Assembly (NCBI RefSeq): GCF_020085105.1
Contig: NC_058055.1
Coordinates: 10,307,822 to 10,371,821 of the forward strand
DNA length: 64,000 nucleotides
Source of the DNA: Siniperca chuatsi
Taxonomy: Eukaryota > Chordata > Actinopteri > Centrarchiformes > Sinipercidae
Direction of reading: 5' to 3'
The notes below the pieces were generated by a model, which was not told the DNA's origin, made no database searches, and was given only the letters and a program-made list of their open reading frames with translations. The translations under genes were made by a program, and so were the position numbers. Below are positions 11,631-22,894 of the stretch, piece by piece; the first letter of the stretch is position 1; the number at the start of each line of letters is the position of its first letter.

Positions 11631-14624
11631 GTAAGTAACAGTGGTAAGGAGTGTAAACATTGGGGAATCAGAAAAGGAAGCAAATGACTCCCAGTCAATT
11701 ATTACCTTTGTGGGATAAATCCTGCGCTGAACTATGAATCAGTTCCTTTGCCGGAGGCCTCCACAGCACGACCTCTGGAACACCTCCATGGAAAAGCATA
11801 AGTCCACCTTTACTCTCTTTTCTTTGTTGTGTTCCAGCTTTGACCCTGCAGACATCATGGAGAGGCTACAGGGAGAGAGCCAAGTACCAGCGCATCAGAC
11901 ACGCAGGTCAGATCACCTCCCGCTGTCGACTCCCGCACAGTTCCCTACCTCTCCCTTACAGAACAGTCTCACTGTGTCCCTAAAACGGAAATAAATACAG
12001 GCATAACTACTCACAGAAGTGATTGGGTTTATTATGTTTTTATATTTTATATTCTTTTATCATTTTAATACATTTTAATTTAGCCTTCCAAACAAACTTT
12101 AGTTTGAGTTACTTTTCAGATGGGCTTTTACTTTATTTTTTACTTCTCATAAATGTTGATTTTGGATTTCTTCCATTGTTATTTTGGGACTATCTGCTTT
12201 GTTAAATGTATGTACATGCACATAAAAATGCTTTTGGATGGCCACATGGTCCACATTCCAGCTCATGTATTTGAGTGTACATGCTTGACTTTCTGTTTCA
12301 GTATGCTATACTAACCTTGGGATGTTCTCTTTGGCTGAGTATAAAAGTGGTCTTGGTGTTAATTTATGCATGTATGTGTATGTATAGTGATAGTGATCCA
12401 GTCTGGGTGGCGAGGGATGAAAGCACGCAGGAGGGCTAAGAGGCGTCGACAGGCTGCTGAGTTAATACGCAGGTGCTTGACTGATACTTTGTTATTGTTT
12501 GTTTCTGTATGTATTTTTGCGACTGTATTTTGCATTTATACTAAATTTCCTTCCTTAAACCGTATTTTTTCAGGTTCATAAAAGGCTTCATCTACCGTCA
12601 TGAGGAATACTGCCCTGAGAATGAGTATTTCCTGGATCATGTACGCTGCTCCTTCCTCAAGAATCTACGTAAAAACCTGCCCAAGAGCGTTTTGGACAAA
12701 AGCTGGCCAACACCTCCTCCGTCCCTGGTTGAGGTACAAACAGCCCCATACACACAGAGGGTCATTCTGTTGACTCACATAATTACATACAGATAAAAGA
12801 ATGAATAAGTACAAGTAAAAATCTGTAGAATTATTAATACAAATTCTTCATTGTCAATTCCATGGTGCCCTACAGGCCTCTGAGCACCTGTGGAGGCTAA
12901 ACATGAGAAACATGGTCATGAAGTATTGCAGGAGGGTCCAGCCTGAATGGAAGAAGCAGGTACCCTGACTACAGAAGGCATGGCCTTACTTTTTAATAAA
13001 TAAATCTTCAAATTTTTCATCTTGCTTGATTTTTTTAATTATTTTTTTTGCTCTAGATGATGCAGAAGGTCGTAGCCAGTGAGATCTTCAAGGATCAGAA
13101 AGACAGCTACCCTCAGAGTGTTGGAAGGCTGTTTTTGGACTCCAGGCTGGGTAAGTGTTGATATATGCATTCATTACCTCTGTAGATACTTAACACCGTA
13201 CAGAAGATGTACCAAAAAACACGTAACATTTATAGAGGCTTTCCCATTGCTTTATATAGAACGTGAGCAAATCAATCTCAAAGTCGTCCAGACCCTCGGC
13301 AATGACAAAGTGCAGGTGGGTTTGAACTTTTTTTCCCTATGTGATGATGATAATAAAGTCTTACATAACCTTTCAGCTGCCTCACAGTAATGTGTCTCCT
13401 TGTCCCTCTCAGTACGGTGTTTCAGTCATAAAGTATGACAGGAGGGGTTTCAAGCCTCGCCCTCGCCAGCTGCTCCTCACTAACACCTTTGCTGTGCTGG
13501 TGGACAGGACAAAGATCAAACAGAGGATTGACTATACAGCTCTGAGAGGTGAAAACCAGCCCCGAGTGGGGAAGGGGTGTGCAATTTGAGAAATGTACTA
13601 TTTTAAGATATTGAGTGAGCTCATATTCATTTCTTTTGTATTTGTATTGCTATTTTATTTTTCTTTGACCCTCAGCAGTCATAATACCTCAATTACTGTA
13701 CTTTTTCTGTGCACTTCTGCAGAAATATCCATGGCAACCAAGTCGTGTTTGGATGACTGCACTTGTCATCCTTTGACAGAAAAAATTGTTTCTCAAAGAA
13801 AGATACTTTTAAGAGGATGACCATATGTAATGAAATCAAATCAGGAGATGGGGACACGGGGCTTTTGGATAATGACCTTTTTTGCTTGATTGTTATAGTG
13901 TTACAGCTATTGAACCAGTAATTAATTAAACATAGTTTTTATTGACAAAAGAACGTGGCTAAAACGTTACTGATTAATTCATTGTGATTGTGCTCTTTAG
14001 TTTGAGTCCAAGCCAGGTTTTCTCTTTTAACAGGTATCTCTGTGAGCTCTCTCAGTGATGGGATGTTTGTTCTGTACATGCCCAGTGAGGACAATAAGCA
14101 GAAGGTACTATAAGACACGGCAGTCATGACTGTTTACTAGTGCACAACCATGCAACCACTCTAAACCCAGCTGTGTGTCCCTCAGGGCGACGTGGTGCTG
14201 CACTGCAGCCATGTGATTGAGCTGGTGACAAAACTAGCCATGATGGCCAGCAAGGTCAACTATGTCAACATCAGCCCGGGCAGGTGAGGCCAGTCAGACT
14301 GCTTGTCTATGGTGCCTGTTGCCAACCCAACAGTACTCATCTCCCACTCATGTTTTTATTTGTTACCTCCTGTGTGGAATGCAGTATTAGGTTTGCTGTG
14401 GCTCGGGGCAAGGAGGGAATCATTGATTTCGTCAGGGGTTCAGAGCTGAAGGTGGCCAAAGGCAAGCGAGGACATCTGCTAGTGGTGAGTCAGTGGCTGT
14501 TCTGATGTCATGTGTGGAGCCTGCAGGGAGGAAGGAGTTTTTTAATATTAAAAACATTCGGCCAGCTGACTGTGTTAAATCTGATTTCACTCTGCAGACT
14601 GCCCCTCGGATCAACACCACATGA
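2800..14624 (+). CDS. myo1h: Class-I unconventional myosin, Myo1c/Myo1h subfamily (complete, 32 coding exons)
   Basis: Single-headed actin motor that links membranes to actin filaments. The joined exons give 1045 residues, the normal size for Myo1c/Myo1h. Motor hallmarks are all present: P-loop GESGAGKT (residues 122-129), switch [10 protein letters not shown] (174-182) and switch II DIYGFE (403-408). Next come three IQ-like calmodulin-binding segments (about 720-790) and a basic TH1 tail (about 790-1045) with KYDRRGF (909-915), in the region that binds phosphoinositides in Myo1c. I start at 2800 because the short exon encodes MRYQGR and splices in frame to 5723, resembling the Myo1c isoform that begins MRYR; an internal start at 5756 ([10 protein letters not shown]) is the alternative. 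Subfamily choice is uncertain: [17 protein letters not shown], the tail and the neighbouring cytokine favour Myo1h, while the N-terminal exon and SELKVAK tail favour Myo1c. No frameshift or in-frame stop is seen. Confidence 0.93.
5573..5586 (-). promoter_or_regulatory. CTCF-like motif in myosin intron 1
   Basis: Read on the minus strand this is CCAGCAGGGGGCGC, which fits the vertebrate CTCF core consensus at every position. It lies about 140 bp before the second coding exon. Occupancy cannot be judged from sequence, and similar strings occur in some fish repeats. Confidence 0.45.
11838..14624 (+). other. myo1h: Myosin exon map, part 2: IQ neck and TH1 tail (coding exons 22-32)
   Basis: Coding exons: 11838-11906, 12388-12472, 12574-12733, 12876-12959, 13057-13150, 13260-13315, 13413-13548, 14034-14104, 14186-14283, 14385-14484 and 14598-14624 (stop TGA). 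The first two encode [11 protein letters not shown] and [11 protein letters not shown], the cores of the first two IQ motifs; a third degenerate one (AAELIRRFIKGF) crosses into the next exon. The tail ends with APRINTT. With part 1 the total is 3138 nt, an exact multiple of three. Confidence 0.88.
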
Positions 14625-15375
14625 AGAAACAGAAAACAGCAACCAGACAAACAGTAATCCTTTTAGCTAACTGGTGGATTGCCACTCAGAGGTTGTCATT
14701 CTTATTTGTTAGTTTGTACCCTACAGGATGATACCACAAGCACACACATCATACTCAACAGAAGGAAGATCCCTTATTAATTCATATATATCATCATTAT
14801 TACAAGAATGTCTTCAGTGTTGCAATAATTATTGCTAATTTTTTTAAAGATTAGAAAATCAAAATATGAAGTCGTCACTGTTTCAAATGCTTCATTTCTT
14901 TATTGTCAGTCATGCAAATTGTACACAAATATATTTAAATATATCAAATATAAAATGCCTTGTAATGTAAAACACTTTATCTCTATATTGTAGGAGAAAT
15001 AAAACAAACCACTTTGAAATAAATAGCATGTTAATAAATACATCAATAAATAGTAAATATATCTTTGGAAAGTCCAGTAGATTGAGGGCTTGGGGGAAAA
15101 ACAGGATGTTGGAAAGTGTTCTCTCTGCTCTGGGAGCTTATTGCTTACTTACAGTTAGAGGTAAGACAGAAACTCTGGGAAATACCCAAGAAAGCCCTTA
15201 AATATACAGTATAACATGTAAAAAAAATGTGACTAGCTTGCAGAGAGCTCCATGTAAACACCACTAAAGCACTGATTAAAGTTATCACAACTATTATTCC
15301 AATTTTCTGTTAGATTGTCAGTTCAGCCTTTTGCCTGTTAGTGTGCATGTGTGTTAAGGTTGCAGCTTTCTTTTT
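14625..15375. other. Tail-to-tail 3' UTR interval between the myosin and cytokine genes
   Basis: About 750 bases separate the two stop codons. AATAAA occurs on the plus strand at 14998-15003, usable by the myosin. On the minus strand it occurs at 14899-14904, usable by the cytokine. If both are used, the two transcripts overlap by roughly 100 bases or more. The cytokine side is AT-rich with several ATTTA-like and TAAATA stretches (14930-15060), as in many unstable cytokine mRNAs. No open frame of interest is present. Confidence 0.5.
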
Positions 15376-16532
15376 TCAGTGCTGAGTCGTGTGTGTTTTT
15401 GAAGCCAGTAGGAGGAAGTCTCTTGCCAGCTTGGTGAGGTAAAGGTCTAGATCCCTCAGAATGATGTAACCCTCCACTCGGCTATCCCACACTGTTTTAG
15501 AGCTGGTTTCTGGGTTCAAGGGTGCCCGTACTGTAGGAGAGGTTGGCTTCTTCCAGGAGCTCTGCATGTAACTCATCTGAAGAAGAAAGCAGAACAATTT
15601 TTATCAGACTTTGGTGTCACTTCCTCCAAAGTCTCTGTGTGGGCTGAAAAGGGGACAAAAAGTGTGTGGATTTCAGTAAGAAGACTGTGGATACCTGACT
15701 GCTGACTTGGCTCATCAGGTCCCTCAGGTCCAGCTGAACGTGCCTGATGCACTGTGGTAAAGTGGTACGGACCACCTGCCCCGCCATCTGCTCTTTCGCC
15801 TCCTCCAGCTGTCTTCTCTTCCACTCCAGCATATTCCAATAGGCTTGCATGTCCCAGAATGCAGCATGCAGTCGTTCCCAGTCCTGAAGGCACACAACAA
15901 GAGACAACCACATGATTATATAATCAAAATTTTGCGCAACCCCCTATCTATGCTTGAAGTTCTAAAAGGGGAATTCCACTCAAATTTTTGCAAGTTTTAC
16001 GTTCTGCAAGAGCAGACTTTCTGACGATGTCATCAGGTTTCGTTTTTTTTTTTCCACGATGGAAAAAGATTCTCAAAACAATGGAAGAAATTCACTGAAA
16101 ACTTTAAAATGTGTTTTGCAGAATAACAACCAATCAATGATTTTCTATGGAATTGTTTTGAAACAGTCAAGCAGATACTAACCGTCAGCTTTAGCCAGCT
16201 GTAGAAATCTGTAGAAAGTAATGGCAGGCCCTTTAACTGTCGGCTTCTGTCCTCAAAATGCTTGTTTCCCAACTGATGCTCCTTCTATTAAAGTAAACAT
16301 AGTAACGATTAAAGATTTGTAGTCAGGGAATGCTAATGCTGGATGTGTACAGTAGTAAGTTTTCAGTACTCACATATTTCCTCTGCAGCTGCTGGACGCG
16401 GGTTCTGGTGGACCGCGTGAGACGAAAGGAGTTGTTATATTTATTCCTCTGGAGGACTGGAGATGGAGCAGAGGACTCCACACAGTGCAGTACACAGTAA
16501 AGGAGGATGAGAGCCCGCAACAACACAGTCAT
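15376..16532 (-). CDS. m17: IL-6-family helical cytokine, teleost M17 / CNTF-LIF-like (4 coding exons)
   Basis: Predicted secreted four-helix cytokine signalling through gp130-type receptors. Coding exons on the minus strand: 16374-16532, 16183-16284, 15695-15883 and 15376-15576, giving 216 residues. Residues 1-20 (MTVLLRALILLYCVLHCVES) form a good signal peptide. Helix A is the RTRVQQLQRKY region, followed by HFEDRS and LPLLSTDFYSWL as in CNTF/LIF relatives. A long helix pair ends in LDLRDLMSQVSSQ, and the C-terminal helix is EGYIILRDLDLYLTKLARDF. The mature chain has one cysteine (C132), more like CNTF than the disulfide-bonded mammalian LIF, and one N-glycosylation sequon near N33. An AG acceptor ends exactly before the ATG at 16532, so an upstream exon exists and may be non-coding. 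It could also be called LIF-like or CNTF-like; the family is clear, the exact paralogue less so. Confidence 0.82.
15900..16170. repeat. Possible interspersed repeat in an intron of the cytokine gene, overlapping no exon
   Basis: The stretch around 15960-16150 includes a GGGGAATTCCACTCAAATTTTTG-type start and an A-rich interior that look like a fish non-autonomous transposon. I could not identify its termini. It lies between the second and third coding exons. Confidence 0.25.
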
Positions 16533-17676
16533 CTGAAACAGAGACATAAGCAGAGTTATGGGTTATATATCATCTATCGTTTGTGCTGTGCTGTTGCATT
16601 AAATCAGTGCTATGAAAACGCAGATTTGCACAACTGCTTTTCAGGTATAAATTGGCTAAGATGTATCACTTCTGTAAAAAAAATAAAAATAAATAAAAGG
16701 TGATGTACGGTATCACTTCCAACACAAACTACAGCATTCCAGTTAAGTACACTGATTCTCTTTGTGGGAATTTAATATTTAGTATATGAAAGGAAGTCCA
16801 TTAATATTTCTAACATTTCCCACATCCTCCAACCCCCGCCACACAACATCCCCACACATGCTTTCTTTCTTATGTAATTCAGTAACACTACAGTTGGTCT
16901 GGTTGCACATGCATGGAAACACAAGTGTCTTGATTCCTCTAAATGGTTTCAGTGTAGGAAGCGTTTTCTCAATATTGTCTCCTTTTTGTTTGTGGCCTTG
17001 CACCCCAAAATGTGCAAGGTCCTGAATCCAAATCACCAGACTACAGATTACAGACTTTGCTAGCACACCACATCACTGCTGTCCTGTTGCAAGTGGCTGA
17101 GTACCAGAATTGTTAAGTTTATCTTTTCTTTCAGGTTCCCTGGCTCTGTCAAGATTAATCTGTAGTAAAAAGAATCAAATCTTCCTTTTCATTTTGGTCA
17201 TTTTATTCAGTTGCATCATGTGTTCTTGGTGCAACACAGTCTTGTTGATGAGTCAACAACTTTCTCATTCACTGAAACCATGACAGTGTTCTACACAGAT
17301 AAACAGCAGAAAAGTTACTGGAGCTGAAATGATTATGAATACTAGATGTTATCAAGCATACAGAAACACTGCTGTTTGAGAAGCTTTCACTTGAAGTTTG
17401 ACGTGGACACTAAGTGTGTCCAAGAAATAAAATAAAATATTTCAGACAATTATATGCACTGCCTTAAACACACTGTGCACTCAGTGCATCTGTCTCTACA
17501 GTTGCCTGCTGTGTTTTGTTTTGTTTTTTTACATATGTTCACATGGTGATAAAGTAAATAATTCCAAAAATTTGTTCTAAATTAATATATATAGATATAA
17601 ATTAATAATTCAATTCAGATGCTGTCAAACCATCAAACTCATGTCTAAAGTATCTATATTTTTAAGATGGCCTTAC

Positions 17677-17748
17677 CTTGGAGGACCAGTGAACGCCACT
17701 GTGAAGATACCTTCATGCTGTAGTGAGGCTCATGTACTTTTTATATAT
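17677..17748 (-). promoter_or_regulatory. m17: Candidate TATA box and non-coding first exon of the M17-like cytokine
   Basis: On the minus strand a TATATAAA box (17739-17748) is followed about 30 bases later by a short segment ending at 17677 with a strong donor, CAAG then GTAAGG. Joining it to the AG acceptor just before 16532 would give a leader exon of about 40 bases and a 1.1-kb intron. An ATG in this exon (17714-17716) would read out of frame with the cytokine, so the start in the next exon is preferred. The alternative donor directly after ATGAAG would add only Met-Lys in frame. Inferred from motifs only. Confidence 0.4.
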
Positions 17749-17759
17749 GTGTCGTGTTC

Positions 17760-18990
17760 TTGCTTTCGGTTTCTTATAAATCTGGAGTTTTTTGTCTTTT
17801 TTCCTGTTATGTTCTCAGCATGCTGTGGTCACCAATATGATTCAGGCAGAAGTGACTAAGCTGTTTAGTAAGAAACCTAATATAGCAGTAGGATTTGCCC
17901 CTTTAGCAGATCTCAGTCAAACTACAAAGGAAATGCATTTCTTTAGTTTTTGTTTTTTTTTGGTATCAGGCAAGTGGGGATATTCATATCGTGTGATTAT
18001 GCCTCTGTGGCTTAACAGAGTACAGAGTATGGTTGTGTACTAAAGATGCATCACCTTTTTACCAGGATATTTACATTTATTTATAAGTTAAATGTCACAC
18101 ATACAAGCTGACAGACAGATAAGGAAAGAAAGCAAATGGGAATCTCAGTGAACTATATGTCATTTTTATTATTGCTCTGCCTGCTCATATCCTGTTTTAA
18201 TAACTTCTTTACCTTTATATTCTTTTTAAAGTTAACATTCTCTGGTACAATTACATAAATGTGTATTAATGTGAACTGTCCCTATTAAAATAAACAATTA
18301 ATAAATAAACTACTTTATTTCTTTGTTTCATCACATGGTCATTTAATTATGACGTGAAAGTAGCAAGTACAAAACTACTAAAATCTGAAACTTTGGCAGT
18401 GAAGTTCAGTCTTGACTGTGCATTTTAAGGGAATATTTCAGCAGTCTCATGATGTATGAGTAATGGCACAGTTTCACTGAATCTTACAAAAAACAGAGAA
18501 AAACATGCAAATAAGGCCCTTATGATGTGACTGTTATTTTCATTGACTATCATTATTAGAAATTAGTGTTTCATCAAATTCCCTGATATCAGGGCAATTT
18601 CTATTTCTCTATATTTTACCATTTACATGTATTTTATTCCATCACCTTTCTCTGGCTTCCCAGTATGTTATATGAGCATAAAACTAGAGGGGACAGAGCC
18701 TGTATCATCCTAATAGATACTTTTATTGCAGTCTTCATCCTGATTTTGTCTGAATCTTTTTATTTCTGGTATTGCATTCACTGAAGTTGTTTCTTATATC
18801 TTTATTTACCAATAAGTTTTTCTATTCATTTTTATTATTGTTGGTTTTTAATGTGCTGCCTTATGTGAATCACTTTGTAACATGTTTGTTAAAAAGTTAT
18901 CTTTAAATAAAGATGATGATAATAATATTATTATCTTCATTATTCATATTATTGTTTATATTATTATTATTTGTGTCATATGTATATATG
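17760..18990. other. Intergenic AT-rich DNA, no gene seen
   Basis: Composition is low in GC with many short T and A runs. Open frames here are short and without recognisable domains. A TTATTATTAT-type low-complexity patch lies near 18925-18970. Confidence 0.5.
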
Positions 18991-19007
18991 TGTTTCTCTG
19001 GGTCTGG

Positions 19008-19681
19008 GGCATCTCTGCTGCCATGCAAAGTCATCGTTATTAAGGAAATCATGAAGAAAAAACCATGTCAACTTCTGCATGCCATTTACAGAACATTTGA
19101 CTGCAGATTTCTGTATGGCAGTCAGTCACATCTCTAGGCAGACCCTTTAAATGATACGTTTTTTATTTAGTCTGATCCTGCAGTTAACCTACTGTAACTC
19201 GCAATACATCTATAACCCACTTCATTCAATTAACCTACAGCACATGTTACTTTTTCCTCATAGTGTTATCATTGATACAGTATTCTTGTTTATGTAAGAA
19301 TCAGTGAATAAAAATGTATTGCCCCAAAGTATCATGTATATTTGAAGTGTTTGATCCAGGTTCTTTTGAACATCCTAGCCATGAAAGAGCAACTGAATGC
19401 CACACGTGTATAGGGGTTTCTTGTATGTTATTACTTTAAATCTAATTTAATCACTTTAATCATTTTAAACAACTTTAAAGATTTAATTCTGCTGATTACT
19501 GTACTCTACTGAGGCATCACTGCTGCCATGCGAAGTCATCGTTATTAAGGAAATCATGAAGAAAAAACCATGTCAACTTCTGCATGCCATTTACAGAACA
19601 TTTGACTCTAGATTTCCATATGGCCTTCAGTCACATCTCTAGGCAGACCCTTTAAATGTTTTTTATTTAATCTGATCCTGC
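19008..19681 (+). repeat. Direct duplication: 19008-19181 and 19513-19681
   Basis: Two copies about 170 bp long share long identical runs, such as GTCATCGTTATTAAGGAAAT and ACCATGTCAACTTCTGCATG, and differ by few substitutions plus a 5-base gap. The copies are about 330 bp apart in the same orientation. Both carry the same short open frame (containing IVIKEIMKKKPCQLLHAIYR) closed by the same TAG, but the differences between copies mostly change the amino acid, so I do not call it a gene. It may be a fragment of an interspersed repeat or a local tandem duplication. Confidence 0.8.
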
Positions 19682-20820
19682 CATGTTCTTTCAAAGTATT
19701 CTTGGTCTCTCTTCCAGAAAATTGCACAACCATGAAGGTGTTGATAATTCTTTGGAGGTAAATTCCCAACCAGAGATAAATCCAATGTGTACAATATGGG
19801 AAGTCACCCAACATTCAAAGGGATAAACACTGGGGGATATTCTGTCGTGATTAAAGCTTTCATTTATTGATCAGTGAACGTGAAAGAAATATGGTTGAAA
19901 ATGTGTACAGTACCAGTGCAGGTGTGTCTATTTATCTGCTCTAAGTTTATTTAGTGTGCAAAATCCAGGGCTGCTGATCCTCTTTAACGATGCTGCATTA
20001 AACAATAAGAGGGCAGAGCAACAACCTTTGAATGTTCTGGTCTTTTACTTCATTCAGTTTCTAGTTGTGTTGTATACTTTCCACTCCTTAGATGTCATAG
20101 ATTTAAGTGATCTACCATTAGAATTTATGGCCTGATTGTCACTGGGGTCATTTTAGGCTGCACTTGTGCAGACTTGTTTGATTCAACCCTGATTAGATGC
20201 AAAAAATCCTCTTCTTTGAACAGTTTCTTCTTACACCCATACCTGTTCTCCTCCAACTGAGCCAGTGTCCATAGAGTAAAGGGCATGTATATTCTCTGAG
20301 GATGATTGCATTAGGATCAGGGTGCAAAAAGAGTAGTGTTATTTCTCGGAATTGAACAGGTGTGACAAAAAATACATATCTCATAGTGGTGTCAAGAAAA
20401 GTGAAAGAAAATGACAGGGCAAAGACGAGATCTTTTTGTAAAATTTCCTCTGAGATATGCCCTGTGCAATTAGTTTCAAAATATCAAAAAATCTGAATAA
20501 AATTCCTCTTCACTAGAAACACTTAACAAGTGGTAGTTTCAACTGACCTCTTTGTGGTGCAGCAGTTTCACTTTGGCATAACAGTGTTGGGTTTTGCTTG
20601 ACAGCAGGGGCATCTAGATAGTTTCTTTGTACTGAACTTATCACAGCTGAGGCCATAGGTTGTCACTGTTACTGTAATTGTTCAGCATTGTCCAAAGCTC
20701 ACTCTGTCTGCAGACCTATAAGAGAGAATGTTCTGTCTCTGATTTACAATTTATTACTTTCACATTGCATTTAACCTACTGTAACTCCCAATATATCTAT
20801 GACCCAATTCATTCAATTAA
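19184..20820 (+). repeat. Short dispersed direct repeat: 19184-19233 and 20771-20820
   Basis: Two 50-base copies beginning TTAACCTACTGTAACTC match at 46 positions by eye. The first copy directly follows the first unit of the 19-kb duplication. This suggests that the 19-21 kb interval was built from several copied pieces of one larger repeat. Confidence 0.6.
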
Positions 20821-20879
20821 AAAAGGAGGGGAGTAATTATTCCAGAATAATTGGAACTTGAGAATAGGAGTACAAAGCA

Positions 20880-22700
20880 GTTATGTAATAGTTTTGATTA
20901 ATGTGCTGGTTCAAATTGTATCTTTCTAGTAGAGTTCAGACATGTGGGTTCAGATCAAGTTCCCAGATGGTTGATAAAGGTGTCCCACAAGGATCACTAT
21001 TAGGCCCCCTGTTACTTACTCCATACCAAATATTTATTTTCCAACTGAACATTGCATTGCCCATTTCTGTGCTGACGATACTTTATTTTTATAAATCTTT
21101 ATTAAGTTTCAACAAGTTCAATACAAAATTACAAAAACAAAAGCACAACATAAATACTTTAATACATATCATACATGAATATTATACATAATATAAAGTG
21201 ATAAAAGTGTTTGCTAATACGAGGAGCCAAGCAATAAAGTGCACAGAGAGATAAGATCTTAAAAGTCCAGTATGTTCCAGGGAAGTAATAGTCTTTTATC
21301 AATAGTTCTCCTCTGGAGGAGGTCAGCCAGTACGTGTTTCACAACCATGTCGCTGTCAATGACATAGCACATCTGGTTTTCCAAAGTTTCACACACACAA
21401 TGCAGATAATGAGCTGAAACTGTTATTTTTGTTTTGGAGGCAATTTCTCTTGAAGGAGTCCATACATGACTAAATTGTAGCTGATATCAAAAGAGAGACC
21501 AAGTCCTTTCAAGATGGTCCAGACCTCTTGAGCGCTGTAGCAGTCTATCAAGAGGTGCTGTTGTGTCTCATCGTCGTTACAATAAATTATTGGACAGTCT
21601 TTGATTGTAACATAACAACTCCAAGAAACCACAGCTCTCACAGGGAGTCTGCCAACAGAGATGAGCCACCGGACATCACGAATACTCTCTGATAGGTTTT
21701 TACTCTTTAATATTTTTAACACTTCTGTACCTTCACCATCGCCTACATTTTTACATTTAATTAACCCACCATATTAAACACCATTATAATCGTTAATTTT
21801 TTTTAAAAATTATTTTGCTAGTAAAATCACACCAGTTTATCTGTAAGTGCCAGTATTGTGAAATAAAATCACTATAAGTGAGTTTGTGATAGGAGACACG
21901 TCTGTCTGCGTCGTCTCTTCGGCCACTGTGAGCGATCTCCGACCCAAGATGGTATGCTGACAATACCATCTTGCATCTTGTATGCCACTGCAAAACAGGC
22001 TTCCTACAGCTTACAGTCTGCTTTTGATGACCTCCAGACTTCTTTAATTAATGGAAAGCTTTTTTAAACTCCAAGAAGACAACATGTGTGCATTTCACAA
22101 GAGCACAAACCTTTGATGCGCCTATTCCGATCCATGCTCTCGATGGAAATCTAATCAATACAGATTTAGGAATTTGATTAGACAGGAGATTGTCCAGTAA
22201 AACTCACATTAAACCCCTCACAAGAACTAAAAAATCAAATTGGATTCTTATACAGTAACAGAGCTTGTTTGTCCTTTCATAGCAGAAAAAACATTATTAC
22301 TGTGAGTCATGTGAAAAAGTCGAATGGTCATCACTGACATCCAGAAGGCATCAGCATACTTGTGTTCTCATTTATAAGGTCTTGCTATCAAAGTTGCCAA
22401 GATATTTTACACCCCTTTTTAGCTTTAAAAGTTCCTTGTACCAACTCTGAAATGGAGAAAAACTGGTTTCCAGTACTAAGCACCTCACTATTGGAATGAA
22501 CAGCAGTACAAACTAGTCCTCTGAAGGACTTTAAAGTTCTGCTGTATTTTGATTATATTTCTGAATGTTTTAATTAGTGTGTATGTGTGTGTGTGCATGT
22601 GTGATGACTGCTTTGTGTGACTTAATTATCTTTTTGTGATGTTGTTTATGTCATTTGTTTTCAGGTTTCTGACATAAATAAAGTTTAACTAACAGATTAT
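20880..22700 (+). mobile_element. Decayed LINE (non-LTR retrotransposon) reverse transcriptase, interrupted by a second LINE
   Basis: At 20950-21010 the translation contains GFRSSSQMVDKGVPQGSLLG, a classic reverse-transcriptase core (GVPQGS.LGPLL) of non-LTR elements. A frame change later, the catalytic CADDT box lies at about 21068-21082. The sequence resumes at 21955 after the nested insertion, followed by frames resembling the downstream half of L2/Rex-like reverse transcriptases (LQSAFDDLQTSL). The 3' end near 22680 has AATAAAG. Several frameshifts and stops make it non-functional. Clade assignment is uncertain. Confidence 0.75.
21082..21954 (-). mobile_element. Nested LINE 3' fragment inserted into the older reverse transcriptase
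   Basis: This minus-strand insert splits the older element inside its ADD catalytic box. The host sequence TGCTGACGATAC (21070-21081) is repeated as TGCTGACAATAC (21955-21966), an 11/12 target-site duplication. The insert carries a 99-residue frame at 21423-21722 with YCNDDETQQHLLIDCYSAQE, resembling the C-terminal zinc-knuckle region of L1/Tx1-type LINE proteins. Read on the minus strand it ends in A-rich AATAAA-like sequence next to the duplication, as expected for a 5'-truncated LINE copy. Confidence 0.75.
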
Positions 22701-22894
22701 GTTTTGGTTGATAATATGATGCTGCCATTATTAGTCATTAAAGGTACAAAAAAGACACTTCTAAAATACATACAGTAGGCCACTTCTATACTATACATAC
22801 TTTACATGAGGAAATAAGAACTTCACAGTTAGTAAACAAGCTGACCTCTCAGAAAAAGAAAATGCTTAGCTCTTCTTGAACTGTCATGATGTGG

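Noticed and set aside
15573-15911. 112-codon minus-strand frame beside the cytokine exon
   Set aside because: It is the wrong frame of the true exon 15695-15883; the correct frame gives the helical cytokine sequence.
19008-19140. Duplicated short frame as a possible small secreted peptide gene
   Set aside because: No signal peptide, no splice sites, and the differences between copies are mostly amino-acid changing.
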